Shown here: positions 35,308-44,363 of the stretch, in pieces | Layout: every line of letters starts with the position of its first letter | Numbering within the stretch: the first letter of the stretch is position 1 | DNA from: Arcanobacterium canis | GTDB lineage: Bacteria; Actinomycetota; Actinomycetes; Actinomycetales; Actinomycetaceae | Assembly: GCF_029625435.1 (NCBI RefSeq) | Contig: NZ_CP121208.1 | Span: forward strand, 1,240,001 to 1,304,000 | Direction of reading: 5' to 3' | Length of the DNA: 64,000 nucleotides | The notes under the pieces: generated by a model | The model's database searches: none | The model's input: only the letters and a program-made list of their open reading frames with translations | What the model was told of the DNA's origin: nothing | Made by a program: the position numbers and the translations under genes

Positions 35308-37857
35308 ATGCCTGGCGAAAACTTGACCCGCGTGGAAGCCGAACTCCGCGCCAATGTTGTATCGAATCCTGCTTACCATATCGATCTGGATCTGACAGGT
35401 TCCGAGACAACCTTCCGTTCCATCACCACTTTGACTTTCGACGCCGTGACCGGTGAATCGACCTTCGTTGATCTGCTCGCACACTCGGTGCAAGCCATTA
35501 CCCTCAATGGCGAAGAAGTCCCCGTGTCTGCCTACGACGGTGCTCGCATCAGCCTCGATAACCTCGCCGAGCACAACACCCTCGTAGTCGATGCAATCAT
35601 GGATTATTCGCACACTGGTGAAGGACTGCACCGCACAATTGACCCGGCCGACGGCGAAGTCTACCTGTACTCCCAGTTCGAGGTCCCGGACGCGCGTCGT
35701 GTGTTTGCAAATTTCGAGCAACCAGATCTGAAGGCGCAGTTCGAGTTCTCGGTTCGTACTCCGAAGGGCTGGCGAGTGTTCTCAGTTTCACCAACCCCGG
35801 ATCCGGTTGAGGTTGACGACAACACCGTTCGCTACGATTTCACGCCGACGGAGAAGATTTCCACCTACCTCAACGCCATCGTCGCTGGCCCATACGTGGG
35901 TGGCGAAGATACAGCAACTTCACGCGACGGTCGTGTTATCCCCATGGGCGTGTACGCTCGCGCATCACTGGCTGACTTCCTCGACTGGCAAGAGATTATC
36001 GACATCACCAAGGCCGGACTCGATTTCTACGAAGACGCGTTCGATGTGAACTACCCCTTCCGCAAGTACGATCAAATCTTTGTCCCTGAGTATAACGCTG
36101 GCGCAATGGAAAACCCGGGCTGCGTGACGATTCTGGACGACTACGTTTTCCGTTCACGCGCAACCGGCGCGCTCATTGAGCGCCGTGCCGTGACGGTGTT
36201 ACATGAGCTCGCCCACATGTGGTTTGGCGATCTTGTCACGATGAAGTGGTGGAACGATCTGTGGCTAAACGAATCTTTCGCAGAATTCATGAGCCACGTC
36301 GCTACAGCTGAGGCCACACGCTGGACAGATGCATGGGTCACCTTCAACGCTTCAGAGAAGCAATGGGCAATGGCGCAGGATCAGCTTCCGTCTACTCACC
36401 CAATCGCTGCCGAGATTCGCGATCTTGAGGATGTCCAGGTCAATTTCGACGGAATCACCTACGGCAAGGGAGCGTCCGTATTCCAGCAGCTCGTCGCTTA
36501 CGTAGGATGGGATGCCTTCATCGGCGGTGTGTCGGCGTATCTGAAGAAGATGAGCTGGGGCAACGCTACCCTGGCCGATTTGCTTTCGGAGCTGGAGACG
36601 GCGTCGGGACGCGATCTGACGGCGTGGTCAAAGATCTGGCTTGAGGAGTCCGGGATCAACACCCTCTCCCCTGCACTCGAAGTTAGCGAGGACGGCGTGA
36701 TCACTGCGCTCTCAATCAAGCAGGGAACCGACGGACGCGCTTCGCTGCGCCCGCATCGCATCGGAGTCGGCGGTTACTCGCTCAATAACGGCAAACTCGT
36801 TCGCGTTCTTCACACGGAGCTCGATATCGACGGCGAATCGACACCTGTCGAGGAATTCATTGGCAAGGCTCGTCCGGACATTATCCTCCTCAACGACGGC
36901 GATCTGACCTACGCCAAGGTTCGAATGGATGCTGATTCGCTGGCATTCGCTACAGCACACATCAACGATTTCGACGATAAGCTCCCGCGTACATTGGTCC
37001 TCGCTTCGGCGTGGGATATGGCGCGTGACGGCGAAATGCCGGCGTCGCAGTATGTGGATTTGGCTCTTGAGGCACTCAAGACTGAAGATCACGGCACTGT
37101 GCTTCGTTACCTGCTCTCGCAGCTCGAGACGGCAACGAACCTCTATTCCTCAGTGTCCAAGAGGGACAAGCTCAAGGCACGTGTCGCCGAGGCAATGTTT
37201 GCCCTTGTTGATGCCACGGAGCCTGAGTCAGATCGTCAGTTGCAAATTGCAATGTCTGCGGTGAATCTGACAGATTCAGATGCTCAGCTTGATCGTATCG
37301 CCGGATGGCTCGACGCAGATGATGTGCCACATGGCTTGGCAGTGGACGCAAACTTCCGCTGGGTAATTCTGCGACGTCTGGCAGCAGCTGGGCGCGTGAG
37401 CGAAGCTGAGATTGAGAAGGAACGAGATGAGCGTGACAACACCGCTTCTGGTGCTGCAGGCGCTGCGCGTGCGCGTGCCGCGATTTCCGACGCCGGTGTC
37501 AAAGATGGTGTCTGGCACGACATCCTCGCTGGCGAAGTTCCCAATACAGTTCAACGCAATCTGGCTCTCGGTTTCGACGGTGGAGACGTCGAGCTTTTGA
37601 TTCCATTCGTTGATCGCTACTTCGATTCACTTGAACAGGTGTGGAATGATCGCACACTGGAAATTGCCTCGAACATGATTTCCTACACCTTCCCTACCAA
37701 GCTCGTTGGTCACGAAGACCTCGGTGAGGATGTTGTGGCAAGTGGTCAGCAATGGCTCGCTGATCACAAGGGGACGGCACCAGCACTTCTGCGTCTGGTG
37801 TCGGAGGAAGTCGACCGCGCTGAACGCGCAGCAAAGGCACAAGCAGCAGATGCCTAA
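35308..37857 (+). CDS. pepN: Aminopeptidase N (M1 family)
   Basis: An 849-residue zinc exopeptidase that removes N-terminal residues from peptides. The exopeptidase motif GAMENPG is near residue 265. The zinc site HELAHMWFGDLV is near residue 299, with the second Glu in LWLNESFAEF. The ERAP1-like C-terminal domain is complete. Size and order match actinobacterial PepN. ATG 35308 follows GAAAGGACG. With the preceding M13 enzyme it forms a peptide-degradation pair, though each has its own terminator. Confidence 0.96.
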   Translation: MPGENLTRVEAELRANVVSNPAYHIDLDLTGSETTFRSITTLTFDAVTGESTFVDLLAHSVQAITLNGEEVPVSAYDGARISLDNLAEHNTLVVDAIMDYSHTGEGLHRTIDPADGEVYLYSQFEVPDARRVFANFEQPDLKAQFEFSVRTPKGWRVFSVSPTPDPVEVDDNTVRYDFTPTEKISTYLNAIVAGPYVGGEDTATSRDGRVIPMGVYARASLADFLDWQEIIDITKAGLDFYEDAFDVNYPFRKYDQIFVPEYNAGAMENPGCVTILDDYVFRSRATGALIERRAVTVLHELAHMWFGDLVTMKWWNDLWLNESFAEFMSHVATAEATRWTDAWVTFNASEKQWAMAQDQLPSTHPIAAEIRDLEDVQVNFDGITYGKGASVFQQLVAYVGWDAFIGGVSAYLKKMSWGNATLADLLSELETASGRDLTAWSKIWLEESGINTLSPALEVSEDGVITALSIKQGTDGRASLRPHRIGVGGYSLNNGKLVRVLHTELDIDGESTPVEEFIGKARPDIILLNDGDLTYAKVRMDADSLAFATAHINDFDDKLPRTLVLASAWDMARDGEMPASQYVDLALEALKTEDHGTVLRYLLSQLETATNLYSSVSKRDKLKARVAEAMFALVDATEPESDRQLQIAMSAVNLTDSDAQLDRIAGWLDADDVPHGLAVDANFRWVILRRLAAAGRVSEAEIEKERDERDNTASGAAGAARARAAISDAGVKDGVWHDILAGEVPNTVQRNLALGFDGGDVELLIPFVDRYFDSLEQVWNDRTLEIASNMISYTFPTKLVGHEDLGEDVVASGQQWLADHKGTAPALLRLVSEEVDRAERAAKAQAADA

Positions 37858-37924
37858 TTGTTTCTCGTCGTTTGCCGTGGATGAGTAGGCACTCAAGCGT
37901 GAGTCATTGATCGACGTGATCCGT

Positions 37925-37967
37925 GGGGGTTCGGGGTGTCAGGCTTAGTCTCACACCCCGAACCCCC
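37925..37967 (+). terminator. Terminator after pepN
   Basis: A perfect 15-bp GC-rich stem (37925-37939 with 37953-37967). A long T-run is lacking. It lies about 70 bases after the pepN stop. Confidence 0.7.
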
Positions 37968-37994
37968 CATTCATGTATAAGGGCGACGGGGCTG

Positions 37995-38530
37995 CACAAC
38001 TTCAATGGCCATTGACAATCGAGTTGTGTTCTTCTCTAACTCGGTCAATGCCAGAGGATCCACATTGGATCAAAAGATCGAGGCGGGGAGGCTCACCATC
38101 CTCCACGCCTCGTGACACTAAAACGTGCGTACACGTGCGTGCCCGCCGGGTTTCCCCGGGCGATTGTCATCGGCGGAGGCTGAGCCTACAACGCTTCTGA
38201 CACACTGGCAACTCCCCAACTCACCACTAGGAGCGCCAATGCCATGATTGTAGCACATGCTTTTGCCTTGCATAGTGAAATTTCACAAGAATTTAAAAAA
38301 ATTGTCATCTAAATGCCCTGCGTATATGCGGTTCTCATATCAGTGTCAGCTAAAAATACGGAACAAAAAGCCGCTTCTGCCATACGTCGTCATATTCGCT
38401 AAACAGTTGATTGCCTCATCAAATGATGAACAAATTTTTCTGACACATCGGGGGGCTTCTCTATATTTTGTGATAGTGCCCCATGGGATAGATCCCCTCA
38501 CACGGATTATTATGCCAAATAGACACCATC
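37995..38530. other. Gene-free stretch with local structure and a base-composition break
   Basis: No convincing protein-coding frame was found in about 700 bases between pepN and malQ. The left part is GC-rich and has nested inverted repeats: CACAACT/AGTTGTG (37995-38001 with 38022-38028), an inner TCAATGGCCATTGA palindrome, and a 13-base stem with one mismatch (38079-38091 with 38100-38112). From about 38240 to 38480 the sequence becomes AT-rich. It could hold a structured RNA or be decayed foreign DNA. None of the standard RNAs I could check by eye (tmRNA, RNase P, SRP) fits. Confidence 0.3.
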
Positions 38531-38570
38531 AAACTGGAGCGCCCCAGGTAAACCTAGGGCGCTCCAGTTT
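38531..38570 (-). terminator. Terminator of malQ
   Basis: A perfect 14-bp stem (38531-38544 with 38557-38570) lies 24 bases after the malQ stop on the minus strand. A 15-base direct repeat (GTCTCAGTGACGCTT, 38573-38587 and 38592-38606) sits between stem and stop and copies the last malQ codons. Confidence 0.75.
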
Positions 38571-38594
38571 CTGTCTCAGTGACGCTTGGCCGTC

Positions 38595-40736
38595 TCAGTG
38601 ACGCTTAGCTTCTTCTTCAGCCATCGCTGCATTCAACGTCGAGACAAGGGACTGCAATCGCGGATTCGTTGACAGATCCTCGGTCAACACGACTTCCTCA
38701 GTCCCGTCGGCAAGCGGAATGCACCAGTTCGGGTACTCGTTGAATGTTCCCGGTTGGTTCTGGGCGCGACGTTCGCCAACGGCATCGACAAGCGAAACAC
38801 ATACAAGCGGAGCTGGAGTGCGCGCGACGTAAACGTGCAACGCCTCAACGATCTCGCGCTCGGAAGGTTCCTCTCCTACCAAACCATATTCGCGCAGACG
38901 GTGAAGAACTTGTTCCTTTTCAAGTTCTGCGTCGGCTCGCACTTTCTCCACTGGCTCAACCAGGAGCCCCAAGCGCTCACGCAGATCGACATGCTCACCG
39001 GCAAGATAGCCCGCAGCCGGCGGAAGGTCGTGAGTATCAACCGAAGCGAGAACATCACTGCGGTAGTTCTCAGGCGGAAGTGGCATTCCATCAGCACTCT
39101 TTTCGAACCAGAACACTGAGGTGCCAAAGATTCCGCGCTCCTTGAGATATTCGCGGGTCCACGGCTCAACAGTACCCAGATCTTCACCCACCACGGTTGC
39201 ACCCGCACGCTGAGCTTCGAGGAGGAGAACACCCACCATCGCCTCATGATTGAAGTAAACGTAGGTTCCCTTTGCAGCGGATGCGCCAACGGGGATCCAC
39301 CACAGTCGGAACAACCCGGCAACGTGATCGACACGAATCATGCCAGCGTGGCGAAGAACAGTGCGGGCCATATCACGCAGCGGCGAGTATGCCATCCTCT
39401 CAAGAGCATCGGGACGCCACGGCGGTTGCGACCAATTCTGTCCCTGCTGGTTGTACATGTCAGCTGGAGCACCAACTTCAACTCCATTGGCAAATGCTTC
39501 TGGGATCGTCCAACGATCAGAACCTGCCGAATGTACACCCACAGCGAGATCATGTGCGATACCAAAGCGCATACCTGAACGCGTCGCCAAATTTTGTGCT
39601 GCTTCGAGCTGAGAATCCATCACCCACTGAAGCCACATCCAGAACTGCACGCGACCAGCTAGCTCGCGGCGCTCACGCGCAACATACGGTGATTTAATAT
39701 CACGCAATTCATTAGGGAAAGCACCCTCGTACTTCTCAACAATGGCACACCACAATGCAAAATCTGCCAGGCCTTGGCCTTCAAGTTCGCAATAACGTTC
39801 GAACTCACGCTGACGCGACTGAGAACGACCAGCCGCAAAAATTACTTCAAGAGCTTTACGCTTAGCGCTCCAAGAAGCATTGCGATCAATATGCTCGTTC
39901 TTCAGCGACGATTTCTTCACGTCTTCCCCTGCCCATGCAACGAGTGAACGGTCAGGCCCCGACAGGTAGGCAACCTCGAGAATGTCCTCGGGGCGAATGT
40001 ACATCGGGTTGAAGAATCGACGAGTGGTCGGAAGGTATGGTGAATTCTCAAGCGGTTCTATTGGTTCAGCGGCATGTAGCGGATTCACCAGCAAGTAATC
40101 TGCGCCCATTGACCCGAAAGTCGAGGCCATCTCTGCAAGGTCACGAACATCTCCCAGGCCCCATGACGACTTCGAACGCACTGAGTACAGCTGTGCCATC
40201 ATTCCCCACGAGCGACGCTCATCAAGAGTAGAATTATCGAGGCGTGCCGGCGTCACGATAAGTGGAGCGGAATCATGGCGAAGCTCGGAATCAGCGAATG
40301 ACACTTCCGCGTGGAGCGTGTGATAGCCCGTGGGCGTTCCTGCGGGAACAAGGAAACGCGCCTGCCCGATCATGTGACCATCAATATTTCGTGCTGGCGT
40401 AAAATCCTCAGCCTGCGGCAGTGTGATGGTCGAGCCGTCTTCGAGGTATGCCTCAAGTTTGACTGCCCACCCATCTGGAACATGGACCAGCACCGAGTAA
40501 TCTTGATCGTCGCGAGCCACAGTGCAGGTAGGAAGAATCTGTCGCCAGGGAGCCTCGTCCTTATCCTTCAATGCGGCATCAGCAGCTGCATCTGACGATG
40601 TATCGACACCCATCGCAGCCAACACAGCAGCGAGGGTCTCATCCTCAACCTGGGTGAGATTTCCATCAAAATCCCAGTATTCTGTGGCGACACGATATGC
40701 GTTCGCCAATGAAATTAATTTCTCGCGAGAGGCCAT
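38595..40736 (-). CDS. malQ: 4-alpha-glucanotransferase (amylomaltase)
   Basis: A 713-residue GH77 enzyme that transfers glucan chains between maltodextrins. It has an N-terminal extension with a beta-sandwich domain of about 150 residues, typical for actinobacterial MalQ. The GH77 core has QLYSVRSKSSWGLGDV, the nucleophile region MRFGIAHDLAVGVHSAGSD, the acid/base region VVGEDLGTVEPWTREYL and the third acid in VDTHDLPPAAGYL. ATG 40736 has AGGAG at 6 bases, so the longer upstream frame is not used. It is monocistronic. Confidence 0.94.
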   Translation of the reverse strand: MASREKLISLANAYRVATEYWDFDGNLTQVEDETLAAVLAAMGVDTSSDAAADAALKDKDEAPWRQILPTCTVARDDQDYSVLVHVPDGWAVKLEAYLEDGSTITLPQAEDFTPARNIDGHMIGQARFLVPAGTPTGYHTLHAEVSFADSELRHDSAPLIVTPARLDNSTLDERRSWGMMAQLYSVRSKSSWGLGDVRDLAEMASTFGSMGADYLLVNPLHAAEPIEPLENSPYLPTTRRFFNPMYIRPEDILEVAYLSGPDRSLVAWAGEDVKKSSLKNEHIDRNASWSAKRKALEVIFAAGRSQSRQREFERYCELEGQGLADFALWCAIVEKYEGAFPNELRDIKSPYVARERRELAGRVQFWMWLQWVMDSQLEAAQNLATRSGMRFGIAHDLAVGVHSAGSDRWTIPEAFANGVEVGAPADMYNQQGQNWSQPPWRPDALERMAYSPLRDMARTVLRHAGMIRVDHVAGLFRLWWIPVGASAAKGTYVYFNHEAMVGVLLLEAQRAGATVVGEDLGTVEPWTREYLKERGIFGTSVFWFEKSADGMPLPPENYRSDVLASVDTHDLPPAAGYLAGEHVDLRERLGLLVEPVEKVRADAELEKEQVLHRLREYGLVGEEPSEREIVEALHVYVARTPAPLVCVSLVDAVGERRAQNQPGTFNEYPNWCIPLADGTEEVVLTEDLSTNPRLQSLVSTLNAAMAEEEAKRH

Positions 40737-40879
40737 ACTGACTCCTAATTGTGGAACTTCACTGATCCTTGCCTTAATCATGCCAAGAATTGCAAAATCT
40801 TGCAGTATCGGAGACGGTTTTCTTGAGATTCGTTCACGCAAATTTGACGCTAGTGTTAACGGTGACGATTGGAGAGAAT

Positions 40880-41776
40880 ATGCCCACCTTTATCCCGATG
40901 CCAACTACCACTGCTGAGCCCCTTGGCTCAGTACTTCGTACCCTTCGTTTACGTCGGAATTCTTTTCGTTCTTTTGAAGGGACGAACTTAAACCAGGTCA
41001 CTGGCAGGGTTTACGGTGGGCAAGTTTTTGCGCAGGCTGTTGTTGCTGCACAAGCAACCCTTAAGCCCGCAGAATCTGGCCGCCAGATCCACTCGATTAC
41101 AGCTGCTTTCCTACGTCCCGGAGTTTTAGAAGAACCCGTCCAATTCGATGTCGCAGAAATCCTCGACGGACGATCATTCTCTACACGAATTGTTCAGGCG
41201 TCACAATTTGGGAAAACGATTTTCAACGCACGTGCGTCATTTCAGGAGGTTCAGCCCGGAGTTGAGCATGAGTCACCGACGCCGGTTGCTCCCGATCCTG
41301 AGCAGCTCGGATCCTCGACTGATTTCTTTGCGAATCTTGACCTTCCGATTGCACGAACATTGAACTCGACGAACGCAGTTGATATCCGTCACGTTCAGCA
41401 GCCGCTATGGCTACGTCCTGCACCACAGAGTACAGAACCGAACCTCATCTGGTTCCGGCTTCGGTCACCGATGCCACAAGCATCTCAAACACTTCAGCGA
41501 GCGATTCTGGCCTATGCCACCGATCAGTTCATGCTCGAACCCATCATGCGGATACACTCGATGTTTTGGTTAGATCCAGCACTATCTCTCGCAACTCTCG
41601 ATCACCAGATTTGGTGGCACCGCGACGTTGACATGTCTGAATGGATACTGGCTGAGCTTACGTCACCGTCTGCCCAAGGTGGGCGCGGCATGACAATCGC
41701 CAAGTTCTTCCAACATAATCATCATGTGGCGACGATGACTCAAGAAGGTATGGTTCGCCATAAATCACGAGGATAA
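40880..41776 (+). CDS. tesB: Acyl-CoA thioesterase II (TesB-like)
   Basis: A 298-residue double hot-dog thioesterase that hydrolyses acyl-CoA. Recognisable blocks: RVYGGQVFAQAVVAAQATL, HSITAAFLRPG (first hot-dog helix), FWLDPALSLATLDHQIWWHRDVD with the catalytic Asp of the second hot-dog domain, and GRGMTIAKFFQ near the end. ATG 40880 follows GGAGAG. It is divergent from malQ and convergent with ettA, with a very strong terminator in between. Confidence 0.92.
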   Translation: MPTFIPMPTTTAEPLGSVLRTLRLRRNSFRSFEGTNLNQVTGRVYGGQVFAQAVVAAQATLKPAESGRQIHSITAAFLRPGVLEEPVQFDVAEILDGRSFSTRIVQASQFGKTIFNARASFQEVQPGVEHESPTPVAPDPEQLGSSTDFFANLDLPIARTLNSTNAVDIRHVQQPLWLRPAPQSTEPNLIWFRLRSPMPQASQTLQRAILAYATDQFMLEPIMRIHSMFWLDPALSLATLDHQIWWHRDVDMSEWILAELTSPSAQGGRGMTIAKFFQHNHHVATMTQEGMVRHKSRG

Positions 41777-41828
41777 TGTGGGTATGAAGAATGGCGCGGA
41801 GTTATCCGCGCCATTCTTCATACCCACA
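41777..41828. terminator. Bidirectional terminator between tesB and ettA
   Basis: A perfect 24-bp stem with loop GTTA (41777-41800 with 41805-41828). It starts directly at the tesB stop codon. Confidence 0.9.
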
Positions 41829-41850
41829 GGTGTGAGCCGTTCGACGTGCG

Positions 41851-43533
41851 TCAGTCGCGAGTGAGCTTTCGGTAGACCTGAGCTCCGGCACGGTTCGCAT
41901 CCGGGCCAAGGCGTTCAGCCTTGTTCTTCTCATATGATTCGAAATTTCCTTCGAACCAGTACCACGCAGCAGGATTCTCTTCGGTGCCTTCCCACGCAAG
42001 AATGTGGGTGGCAACGCGATCAAGGAACCAACGATCGTGCGTAATGACCACGGAACATCCCGCAAAATTCAGCAAGGCATTTTCGAGTGAACTCAGGGTT
42101 TCAACGTCGAGGTCGTTCGTTGGTTCGTCCAGCAAGATCAGATTTCCGCCCTGCTTGAGCGTCAGAGCCAGGTTGAGACGGTTACGTTCTCCACCTGAGA
42201 GGATGCCTGCCTTTTTCTGCTGGTCAGCACCTTTGAAACCGAATGCCGAAACGTAGGCTCGCGAAGGCATTTCGACATTGCCAACTTGGATGTAATCCAA
42301 GCCGTCAGAAACAACTTCCCACAAGGACTTTTCAGGATCGATTCCCTCGCGATTCTGGTCTACGTAGGACAGCTGAACTGTTTCGCCGATCTTGAGATTT
42401 CCTGCATCGAGCGGTTCGATTCCCACGATTGTCTTGAATAATGTTGACTTTCCAACGCCATTGGGACCGATGATGCCCACGATACCGTTTCGAGGCAACG
42501 AGAACGACAGATCCTTGATCAGGGTACGTCCATCGAAACCCTTTTCCAGATCGGTTGCTTCGAGGACAACATTACCCAAACGCGGCCCCGGAGGAATCTG
42601 AATTTCTTCGAAATCGAGCTTCCGCTGAGATTCGGCTTCGGCAGCCATCTCTTCGTATCGAGCCAAACGAGCCTTGGACTTCGCCTGGCGCCCCTTTGCA
42701 CTCTGACGGACCCATTCGAGTTCATCCTTGAGACGCTTCTTGAGCTTGGCATCCTTCTTCCCTTGGACTTCCAGACGTGAGGCCTTGGTGTCGAGGTAAG
42801 TCGAGTAGTTGCCTTCATAGGGGTACAAGTGTCCGCGATCAACTTCGGCGATCCACTGTGCTACGTGATCGAGGAAGTATCGATCGTGGGTCACAGCAAT
42901 CACTGCACCAGGGTACTTTTGAAGATGCTGTTCGAGCCACAGCACAGACTCTGCGTCCAAGTGGTTCGTTGGCTCATCAAGCAACAACAGATCTGGCGCT
43001 TCAAGAAGCAACTTACACAGCGCAACGCGACGGCGCTCACCCCCGGAAAGAACATTGACCGGCATATCACCCGGAGGACAACGCAGTGCATCCATGGCCT
43101 GCTGAAGCTGCGAATCGAGATCCCATGCATTCGCAGCATCGATCTCGGTTTGGAGCTTGCCCATTTCTTCCATCAAGGCATCAAAATCAGCATCCGGTTC
43201 GCCCATTTCAATACCGATTTGGTTGAAACGTTGGACCTTCTGGAACATTTCGCCCATGCCTTCCTGGACATTCTCCAGGACAGTCTTTTCTTCATTCAGC
43301 GGCGGTTCCTGCAGGAGGATACCCACGGTATAACCGGGCGACAGACGAGCTTCACCGTTAGAAGGCTCATCGAGCCCAGCCATGATTTTTAAGATCGTTG
43401 ACTTACCAGCACCATTAGGACCCACCATGCCAATCTTGGCACCGGGGAAGAACGACATTGAGACGTCGTCAAGAATCACCTTGTCGCCCACTACTTTGCG
43501 GGCGCGGCTCATCGTGTAAATAAATTCAGCCAC
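41851..43533 (-). CDS. ettA: Energy-dependent translational throttle protein EttA (ABC-F)
   Basis: A 560-residue ABC-F ATPase that binds the ribosomal E site and adjusts translation to cellular ATP level. It has two ATPase domains, with GPNGAGKST and GPNGVGKST and two LSGG(E)R signatures. The linker (P-site tRNA interaction motif) is rich in charge, around KKRLKDELEWVRQSAKGRQAKSKARL. It is close in length to E. coli EttA. The start is GTG at 43533 with GGAG upstream. It lies downstream of an SSB-like gene on the same strand. Confidence 0.95.
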   Translation of the reverse strand: MAEFIYTMSRARKVVGDKVILDDVSMSFFPGAKIGMVGPNGAGKSTILKIMAGLDEPSNGEARLSPGYTVGILLQEPPLNEEKTVLENVQEGMGEMFQKVQRFNQIGIEMGEPDADFDALMEEMGKLQTEIDAANAWDLDSQLQQAMDALRCPPGDMPVNVLSGGERRRVALCKLLLEAPDLLLLDEPTNHLDAESVLWLEQHLQKYPGAVIAVTHDRYFLDHVAQWIAEVDRGHLYPYEGNYSTYLDTKASRLEVQGKKDAKLKKRLKDELEWVRQSAKGRQAKSKARLARYEEMAAEAESQRKLDFEEIQIPPGPRLGNVVLEATDLEKGFDGRTLIKDLSFSLPRNGIVGIIGPNGVGKSTLFKTIVGIEPLDAGNLKIGETVQLSYVDQNREGIDPEKSLWEVVSDGLDYIQVGNVEMPSRAYVSAFGFKGADQQKKAGILSGGERNRLNLALTLKQGGNLILLDEPTNDLDVETLSSLENALLNFAGCSVVITHDRWFLDRVATHILAWEGTEENPAAWYWFEGNFESYEKNKAERLGPDANRAGAQVYRKLTRD

Positions 43534-43657
43534 TTTTCTCCACTCATCGTTTCGCGGAATACTCTCGCCTCTCACACTAGCGAAAAATCACAGCTTATCC
43601 CAGCTCGAAACCGCGAATTCTTGGGAGATTCTGGCCACGTGAACTGTGGTGATTCGC

Positions 43658-43690
43658 GTGTGGGAGTAACCCGCAACGTTACTCCCACAC
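43658..43690 (-). terminator. Terminator after the SSB-like gene
   Basis: A perfect 13-bp stem (43658-43670 with 43678-43690) lies 5 bases after the stop of the SSB-like gene on the minus strand. Confidence 0.75.
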
Positions 43691-43694
43691 CCTG

Positions 43695-44246
43695 TTAAAC
43701 CCGAGCAAGATTTCCAGCGAAATCTTCATTCTTTCCGTGCGTACCCGAGAGTCCTTGTTGGCGAACTCCACCATCTCCTGGGTGCTCACTTTCATCACTC
43801 TCAAGGACGCCCTCACCCCGCCCACTCGGTTCTCCTTCGACCGCAGGGAGAGGATCGCGCCGACGCTTGATTAAATGGCCTGTTCCCGAGTTGAGGTCAA
43901 GCCCGACGCCGTCTGCAATAATCACGTTCTCCTGGCGAGGATTCCCCTCATTATCCGTGTATTGGCGAATATTCAAACGCCCGCGAACCATTAATGCACT
44001 TCCCCGACGGACCGATTCAGCAACGTTTTGTGCGAGCGTCCCGTAGGTTCTCACGGTGTACCACGATGTTATCCCGTTCCGGAATTCCTTCGAGGCCGAC
44101 GAATAGTATGAGGGCGTCACACCAATGCGAAATACAGTGCATTGCCGTTCGTACCCTTCACCTGATTCGGGATCAACCGCATTGGTGAATACCTGCGGAT
44201 CAGCTGCAGCGAAACCTCGAATTGTCACAATAGTGTCGTTAGACAT
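43695..44246 (-). CDS. Single-stranded DNA-binding protein-like (SsbB type)
   Basis: A 183-residue OB-fold protein beginning MSNDTIVTIRGFAAADPQVF. The conserved order is visible: TVFRIGVTPSYY, SWYTVRTYGTLAQNVAESVRRGSALMVRGRL, then the TDNEGNPRQE loop. The linker is hydrophilic, but the acidic DDDxPF tail used by replicative SSB to bind partners is missing; the end is KNEDFAGNLARV. It is therefore a paralogue rather than the main SSB, and resembles actinobacterial SsbB of uncertain role. ATG 44246 has AAAGGAG. It sits next to the GTPase pair. Confidence 0.82.
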   Translation of the reverse strand: MSNDTIVTIRGFAAADPQVFTNAVDPESGEGYERQCTVFRIGVTPSYYSSASKEFRNGITSWYTVRTYGTLAQNVAESVRRGSALMVRGRLNIRQYTDNEGNPRQENVIIADGVGLDLNSGTGHLIKRRRDPLPAVEGEPSGRGEGVLESDESEHPGDGGVRQQGLSGTHGKNEDFAGNLARV

Positions 44247-44309
44247 TGTTTCTCCTTTATCTCTCGATGGGTACCACAAGTGTGTATTTTGAGGGTGAGA
44301 GAAAATAGG

Positions 44310-44342
44310 AGTGCTGCCTCTTCTGTGGAGAAGGGCAGCACT
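44310..44342 (-). terminator. Terminator of the GTPase operon
   Basis: AGTGCTGCC (44310-44318) pairs with GGCAGCACT (44334-44342), with an inner pairing. On the minus strand T-rich bases follow. It separates the GTPase operon from the SSB-like gene. Confidence 0.65.
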
Positions 44343-44363
44343 GAGACAACGTGTGGAAAACTT

